The notes under the pieces were generated by a model. It made no database searches. It had not been told where the DNA came from and was given only the letters and a program-made list of their open reading frames with translations. Below, piece after piece: positions 7,132 through 8,710 of a stretch of DNA of 8,710 nt; the stretch's first letter is position 1; each line of letters starts with the position of its first letter. The translations under genes were made by a program, and so were the position numbers. The stretch lies in contig DXCD01000181.1 of assembly GCA_019116185.1 (NCBI GenBank), positions 1 through 8,710 of the forward strand, in the 5' to 3' direction. Source of the DNA: Candidatus Mediterraneibacter stercorigallinarum (GTDB lineage: Bacteria > Bacillota > Clostridia > Lachnospirales > Lachnospiraceae).

Positions 7132-8223
7132 TTAATTTTGTGCACTATTCCCCTCGATCAGCTGGAAGCCGAGCTTCATCTCCATAGGGATCTTCTCCCC
7201 TCTCTCAATCACGTCCAGAAGAAGCTCCGCGCTGCGGATCCCGCTGGTCTTATAACCGAAATGTACAGTCGGTATCCCGCCCGTGGCTGCCTTGAGCAGC
7301 TGATTGTCGCCAAACCCTGTGACAGTGATTTCCCGCGCTCTTGGTGCAGCTGTTCCCTGCGGTTGCGGTTCTGCTGTGTCTTGCCTGCCTGATGCTCCCT
7401 GCTGTTCTTCTGTCATGTCTGCTGCACCGTTCTGATCTGCAGCAAGCTTCATTCCCCTGACATGGAGCGCTTTGATCGCCCCCGCGGCAATGGTGTCTGT
7501 GGCGCATGATATGACATCGATATCATTTTCCTCCTCCAGAAGGGACATGGCCGCCTCGTATCCGGAATCTGTCCGGAACGCGGATATGCGTACGTATTTC
7601 TCTTCCAGTTCCATGCCTTCCGCGCGCAGTCCCGCGCGGAAGCCGTCTTCCCTCGCCGCGCCTGCTGCCTTGTCCTCCCTGGTAACGCCGATGTAGGCGA
7701 CATGCCCATGGCTCAATGACGCGGCCAGCCTGCCCATTGCCTTGCCCGCGCCGTAGTCGTCGTGGTAGATGCAGTTGGTATATTTCGTGTACTGCCCTGT
7801 CACGACAACAGGAATCTTGGCATTCTTGAGGAACCTTCTGTGCTCCGCGGTGATCATGGTTCCGATCAGGATAATCCCGTCCACGGGGTATTTCTCAAAT
7901 AAATGCAAGTATTCGATCTCCTTTTTCGCATTGTTGTCCGTGCTGGCAAGGAGCATCTGGTAGCCTTTCGCCGAAAGCACGTTTCCGATGCCCTCCGTGA
8001 TCCGGCTGATACTCTCTGAATTGATCTTCGGAGCCACCACCCCGATCAGGCAGGCGCGCTTTGTCCGGAGCGTGCGCGCCTGGGCGGACGGGTGGTATCC
8101 GGTCTCTTCGATTACTTTTTTGATCTGTGCCCGCTTCTCCTCGCTGACGTAGCCGCCGTTTAAATATCTGGATACCGCGGCGCTGGAAACGTTTGCGAGG
8201 CGGGCGATTTCTTTGATGGTCAT
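7132..8223 (-). CDS. scrR: LacI-family transcriptional repressor, probable sucrose operon regulator
   Basis: The 363-residue protein begins with a LacI helix-turn-helix (about residues 2-24: TIKEIARLANVSSAAVSRYL) and a hinge helix with the HPSAQARTLRT segment (44-54). A periplasmic-binding-protein-like effector domain (about 58-355) follows, including PVDGIILIG (113-121), VTGFGDN (301-307) and a C-terminal SAELLLDVIERG segment. It should bind the palindrome before scrA and release it on sugar or sugar phosphate; target and ligand are inferred from position. It is about 30 residues longer than usual because residues 261-297 are a Gln/Ala/Pro/Glu-rich low-complexity stretch where relatives have a short turn. 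Its start is supported by domain homology and by a 4-base ATGA overlap with the upstream frame; the Shine-Dalgarno itself is weak, so translation may depend on coupling. Its GC content is high compared with the upstream gene. Confidence 0.92.
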   Translation of the reverse strand: MTIKEIARLANVSSAAVSRYLNGGYVSEEKRAQIKKVIEETGYHPSAQARTLRTKRACLIGVVAPKINSESISRITEGIGNVLSAKGYQMLLASTDNNAKKEIEYLHLFEKYPVDGIILIGTMITAEHRRFLKNAKIPVVVTGQYTKYTNCIYHDDYGAGKAMGRLAASLSHGHVAYIGVTREDKAAGAAREDGFRAGLRAEGMELEEKYVRISAFRTDSGYEAAMSLLEEENDIDVISCATDTIAAGAIKALHVRGMKLAADQNGAADMTEEQQGASGRQDTAEPQPQGTAAPRAREITVTGFGDNQLLKAATGGIPTVHFGYKTSGIRSAELLLDVIERGEKIPMEMKLGFQLIEGNSAQN

Positions 8224-8710
8224 GATGGTCTGTCACTTTCTTTTTGATCGTAATATTTTACTTTTATAAAATCATTTTCACTTAAATATATTTCCTCGCT
8301 GATATTGAAAGGATTGCTTGGGAACTGCTTTAAGCGGTGTAAAATATCGTTCAGGTCTTTCACAATTACAGGTACTTCTTTCCCTATAATCATTGTTGTC
8401 AGTACATTATTATATATCTCAGGAACTTTGTCCTGAAGTTCCTTTCGATTTTTGATAAGCCACAGGGAAAATCTATGTTCTTGATTATAATAGTTAATAT
8501 CACTTCTACTAATTTTCCCCAAAAATGTATTATTTCCCTTTGGATGAAAAAATAATATTACCGGGAACTCCTCTAAATCACTCTTACCTCTTTTCACTCT
8601 CATGCGCCGACTCTCAAAAGTATCCGAAAATTCTATCCAAACTGTAAAATGGCGCTTCAAAGCAGCCAGGCGGAGAAACTCATATAAAGAGCTATAAACT
8701 TCATCCACTG
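8220..8710 (-). CDS. AT-rich hypothetical protein, 5' end probably outside window
   Basis: I do not recognise this protein. The reading frame is open to the window edge. The first possible start inside is GTG at 8708, giving 162 residues, but no ribosome binding site is visible there, so the true start is probably further upstream. There is no signal peptide or membrane segment. The sequence alternates hydrophobic strands and charged helices, for example HFTVWIEFSD and EFPVILFFHP, and ends in a charged tail. Stop TGA (8222-8220) overlaps the repressor ATG as ATGA, a typical translational-coupling arrangement, so the two may be co-transcribed. Its DNA is much more AT-rich than the repressor's: 18 of 60 bases are G or C at 8461-8520, against 44 of 60 at 8041-8100. 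Acquisition from elsewhere is possible. Lys/Asn/Ile/Tyr-rich usage and the intact length support a real gene, but function cannot be inferred. Confidence 0.6.
   Translation of the reverse strand, partial: VDEVYSSLYEFLRLAALKRHFTVWIEFSDTFESRRMRVKRGKSDLEEFPVILFFHPKGNNTFLGKISRSDINYYNQEHRFSLWLIKNRKELQDKVPEIYNNVLTTMIIGKEVPVIVKDLNDILHRLKQFPSNPFNISEEIYLSENDFIKVKYYDQKESDRPS

Noticed and set aside
7895..8236. Minus-strand 113-codon frame over the repressor 5' end
   Set aside because: It overlaps the helix-turn-helix coding region in another frame and has the Arg-rich composition of a GC-rich shadow.
1..8710. CRISPR arrays, tRNA or rRNA genes, insertion sequences, toxin-antitoxin pairs
   Set aside because: Reading both strands I saw no regularly spaced long repeats, tRNA-like cloverleaf, transposase or paired small genes. 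All bases outside the short intergenic regions are covered by the five coding frames.

Overview
The window looks like a chromosomal carbohydrate-utilisation region from a gut-type Firmicute, probably Lachnospiraceae or another Clostridia. This rests on a secreted multidomain glycoside hydrolase family 2 (GH2) enzyme with Gram-positive style Ig-like modules, a PTS-based sucrose locus with a perfect cre-type palindrome, purine-rich ribosome binding sites, and AT-rich intergenic DNA around moderately GC-rich genes. The species assignment is inference; no marker gene is present. All real genes lie on the minus strand, so transcription runs from the right edge towards the left.

From right to left: (1) 8710-8220 is the 3' part of an AT-rich gene of unknown function, open at the window edge. 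Its stop codon overlaps the next start as ATGA. (2) 8223-7132 is a LacI-family repressor (scrR-like) with an unusual 37-residue low-complexity insertion, followed by an intrinsic terminator at 7087-7116. (3) 7072-7031 is a promoter with an 18-bp perfect palindrome between the -35 and -10 elements, plus an extra half-site. (4) 6992-5037 is a single-chain PTS enzyme II with B, C and A domains, sucrose type (scrA-like). (5) 4987-3557 is a GH32 sucrose-6-phosphate hydrolase (scrB-like), closed by a strong hairpin terminator at 3498-3532. (6) 3497-3258 is an AT-rich leader with three helically phased repeats, a possible promoter and a possible minicistron. (7) 3257-1 is a large secreted GH2 beta-galactosidase-type enzyme whose C-terminus lies beyond the left edge. 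This gene has no stop inside the window and is recognised only by reading the reverse strand through to base 1.

Genes 2 to 5 form a coherent sucrose system. The EIIBCA protein imports and phosphorylates sucrose to sucrose-6-phosphate, the GH32 enzyme splits it to glucose-6-phosphate and fructose, and the LacI-type protein is the obvious candidate to repress scrA-scrB through the palindrome. The same palindrome fits the CcpA cre consensus exactly, so local and global control may share one site. No fructokinase is present in the window. The GH2 gene is separated from the sucrose operon by a terminator, has its own leader with different repeats, and is probably regulated independently. I did not find a clearly new defence, mobile or RNA system. 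The most unusual points are the repressor insertion, the sharp composition break with an ATGA overlap at 8220-8223, and the phased repeats and possible minicistron before the GH2 gene.
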